Source of the DNA: Comamonadaceae bacterium
Lineage (GTDB): Bacteria > Pseudomonadota > Gammaproteobacteria > Burkholderiales > Burkholderiaceae_C
NCBI GenBank assembly: GCA_013297875.1
Contig: JAAFIW010000019.1
Location: 1 to 64,000, forward strand
DNA: 64,000 bases
Direction: 5' to 3'
In this document: positions 62,314-64,000 of the stretch, piece by piece
Numbering within the stretch: position 1 is the first letter of the stretch
How the letters are laid out: each line of letters opens with the position of its first letter
Position numbers and translations under genes: made by a program
The notes under the pieces: model-generated
Databases searched by the model: none
Told to the model about the DNA's origin: nothing
The model's input: only the letters and a program-made list of their open reading frames with translations

Positions 62314-62314
62314 C
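62308..62314 (-). other. attI core site
   Basis: GTTAGGC on the minus strand, adjoining the first cassette and 117 bp upstream of the intI ATG. The rest of attI toward intI (62315-62431) contains a direct near-repeat (TCTCCATAACATGGCCCGTG and TCTCCGTAACACGGCCC) that could be integrase-binding repeats. Confidence 0.65.
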
Positions 62315-62397
62315 TCAATATGCAGAGACAGCACCCTGTCTCCATAACATGGCCCGTGTCTCCGTAACACGGCCCCGGCAAACCGGCTGGAAGCCGC

Positions 62398-62439
62398 TTG
62401 CACATTGACTTTTTGTCGATATACTGTATGAATGAACAG
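62398..62439 (+). promoter_or_regulatory. intI: intI promoter with LexA (SOS) box
   Basis: -35 TTGCAC (62398-62403), 16-bp spacer, -10 TATACT (62420-62425). Overlapping the -10 and the transcription start is TACTGTATGAATGAACAGTC, with CTGT (62424-62427), eight bases, then ACAG (62436-62439): a canonical LexA-binding palindrome. SOS induction of the integrase is the expected consequence. Confidence 0.78.
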
Positions 62440-63451
62440 TCATAACAATCCCAGAAAAAGCAGCATGCCGGTTTTCAAGGCGACGCGGTTGCTGGATCAG
62501 TTGCGGGAGCAGATTCGTTATCTTCACTATAGCTTGCGCACCGAGGAAGCTTACGTGTACTGGGTCAAAAAGTTCATTTTCTTTCATGAAAAACGCCATC
62601 CGCGGGACATGGGGCAACAGGAGGTGGTGGCGTTTTTGGGCTATCTGGCCACCGAGCGCAAGGTCTCCGTGTCCACCCACCGCCAGGCGCTCAGTGCCTT
62701 GCTGTTTTTGTACCAGAAGGTTTTGGGTGTGGCGCTGCCCTGGATGGATGAGTTGGCGCGGCCCGTGCCCAAGCGGCGCATTCCGGTGGTGATGACGCGC
62801 GCCGAGGTGCAGGCTGTGCTGGGTCATTTGCACGGCCAGCACAGGTTGCTGGCTTCGTTGCTGTATGGCTGCGGTTTGCGCCTGATGGAGGGTTTGCGCT
62901 TGCGGGTGAAAGACGTTGACTTTGACCGCAAGCTGATCATCGTGCGTGATGGAAAAAACGGCAAAGACCGCGTGGTGATGCTACCGCTTAGCCTTATTCC
63001 TGCGTTGCAAGACCAGTTTCAACAAAGTCACGCGCTGTGGGCGCAAGACCGCGCAGCACAACTGCCCGGCGTAGAAATGCCGCACGCGCTGGATGCCAAG
63101 TACCCCAAGGCGGGCCAGACATGGGGGTGGCACTGGGTGTTTGCACAAGCTACGGTGTCAACCGACCCGCGCAGCAAAACGGTACGCAGGCACCATGCGT
63201 ATGACCAGACGTTCCAGCGCGCTTTCAAGCAGGCTGTTCAGGCAGCGCTGATTGTCAAACCGGCAACACCGCACACTTTGCGTCATTGCTTTGCAACGCA
63301 TCTGCTGCAGGCCGGCACCGACATCCGCACCGTGCAGGAGCTGCTGGGCCACAGCGATGTGTCCACCACCATGATTTACACGCATGTGCTGAAGGTGGCG
63401 GCGGGCGGCACAGCCAGCCCGCTGGATGCGCTGGTGGCTGCCCATGCGTAG
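62432..63451 (+). CDS. intI: integron integrase
   Basis: A 339-residue tyrosine recombinase with catalytic Arg in [50 protein letters not shown] and the Tyr in MIYTHV. Between the two Arg regions it has the extra segment unique to integron integrases ([20 protein letters not shown] and [17 protein letters not shown]), needed for attC recognition. The ATG at 62432 lies within the LexA box; the ATG at 62465 ([16 protein letters not shown]) may be the true start. It is intact and probably active. Confidence 0.93.
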   Translation: MNSHNNPRKSSMPVFKATRLLDQLREQIRYLHYSLRTEEAYVYWVKKFIFFHEKRHPRDMGQQEVVAFLGYLATERKVSVSTHRQALSALLFLYQKVLGVALPWMDELARPVPKRRIPVVMTRAEVQAVLGHLHGQHRLLASLLYGCGLRLMEGLRLRVKDVDFDRKLIIVRDGKNGKDRVVMLPLSLIPALQDQFQQSHALWAQDRAAQLPGVEMPHALDAKYPKAGQTWGWHWVFAQATVSTDPRSKTVRRHHAYDQTFQRAFKQAVQAALIVKPATPHTLRHCFATHLLQAGTDIRTVQELLGHSDVSTTMIYTHVLKVAAGGTASPLDALVAAHA

Positions 63452-63492
63452 CGTTCAAATGATCGGATTTATAAGGCTTTTCAGCCTGTAGC

Positions 63493-63536
63493 CCAGGCAT
63501 TACCTGCTCAAGCAGCTATTGAATCAGGAGCAACCT
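63493..63536 (+). repeat. CAAGCAGCTAT palindromic repeat between intI and hslO
   Basis: CCCAGGCATTACCTGCTCAA then GCAGCTATTGAATCAGGAGC: a near-consensus forward copy in the convergent gap, just outside the integron. Confidence 0.85.
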
Positions 63537-63549
63537 AAGTTGATATCTA

Positions 63550-64000
63550 TCACTGCACTACCCGCGTTCCGGGTGGCTGCGCGTCGGGCGCGGTAAATAT
63601 TTGCGCCGCATCCACCGGGTCAAACCGGTATTGCTGCCCGCAAAAATCACAGCCCACCTCAATCTCGCCCCGCTCGGCCACGATGCTGTTGGCCTCTTCC
63701 TGCCCCAGACTGCGGATCATGCGGGTCACCCGCTCGCGGCTGCAGGTGCAGGCGAAGCGGGGGCCTGAGGAGTCTTTGGCGGGCACAAAGCGCAACACTT
63801 TTTCTTCCCAGAACAGGCGGTGCAAGATGGTGTCTACGTCCAGGCTCAGCAGCTCGTCTTGTGTGAGGCTGCTGGCCAGGATGGACAGGCGGTTGTAGTC
63901 CTCGCTTTTGCCGATGCCGTCTTCGTTCGTCTGCAGGTTGTTCTCACCCTCGCTGGGCAGGCGCTGGATCAGCAGGCCTGCGGCCACCTGGTCGTTGGCG
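63550..64000 (-). CDS. hslO: Hsp33 family redox-regulated chaperone (partial, 5' end outside window)
   Basis: The visible C-terminal 150 residues include LLIQRLPSE, the linker region, and the redox switch zinc site FACTCSRERV with GCDFCGQQY (CxC and CxxC). Hsp33 is activated by oxidation of these cysteines. The gene runs off the right edge of the window. Confidence 0.93.
   Translation of the reverse strand, partial: ANDQVAAGLLIQRLPSEGENNLQTNEDGIGKSEDYNRLSILASSLTQDELLSLDVDTILHRLFWEEKVLRFVPAKDSSGPRFACTCSRERVTRMIRSLGQEEANSIVAERGEIEVGCDFCGQQYRFDPVDAAQIFTAPDAQPPGTRVVQ

Overview
The window is a GC-rich, densely coded chromosomal segment of a betaproteobacterium, most likely Burkholderiales/Comamonadaceae (Rhodoferax/Polaromonas-like). 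This rests on gene order (tpiA-secG-tRNA-Leu-nuoA-N followed by DUF2818, NUDIX and DUF1178 genes; rpsO-pnp; pyrG-kdsA-DUF1330-eno-ftsB), on protein style, and on a short palindromic repeat scattered through the region. No tool was run; family names come from motif recognition.

Layout. 0.2-9.8 kb: a saccharopine-dehydrogenase-like enzyme, a D-lactate/glycolate-type FAD dehydrogenase, a MarR regulator divergent from a DctPQM TRAP transporter, a hydrolase, an ABC-type binding protein and a membrane acyltransferase. 10-19.2 kb: a nucleobase/nucleoside salvage cluster (upp, BMP-type binding protein, periplasmic nucleoside phosphorylase-like protein, ABC ATPase and two permeases, cytosine deaminase) interrupted by an IS110-family element. 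19.3-23.5 kb: an orphan protein, a nitronate monooxygenase and small housekeeping genes. 23.5-38.7 kb: the complete 14-subunit NADH dehydrogenase operon on the minus strand, with an unrelated lipoprotein gene between nuoF and nuoG. 38.8-46.9 kb: tRNA-Leu(GAG), secG, tpiA, quinone oxidoreductase, pnp, rpsO, an aminotransferase and an Lrp regulator. 46.9-58.4 kb: a binding protein, Hsp20, tsaD, then pyrG-kdsA-eno-ftsB carrying two accessory insertions (an AbiEii-type toxin-antitoxin pair and a large membrane protein), then pnuC and a NadR-type kinase. 58.4-63.5 kb: a chromosomal integron with an SOS-box integrase gene, an attI core, a GFA-family cassette with a well-formed attC, a HigBA pair, and an IS91-like element carrying its own tyrosine recombinase. 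The window ends inside hslO.

Most notable observations. (1) The IS110 element's left non-coding end holds a readable bridge RNA: its two loops contain guides matching both sides of the actual insertion site and both element ends, with a CT core. (2) A palindromic repeat of about 40 bp (core TGCTCAAGCAGCTAT) occurs 17 times, eight of them inside genes without breaking frame. (3) The integron has a near-canonical attC, an exactly definable cassette, and a CTGT-N8-ACAG LexA box over the intI start. (4) The recombinase of the IS91-like element needs a -1 shift at an A8 run to gain most of its catalytic residues. (5) Foreign genes sit inside two housekeeping operons.
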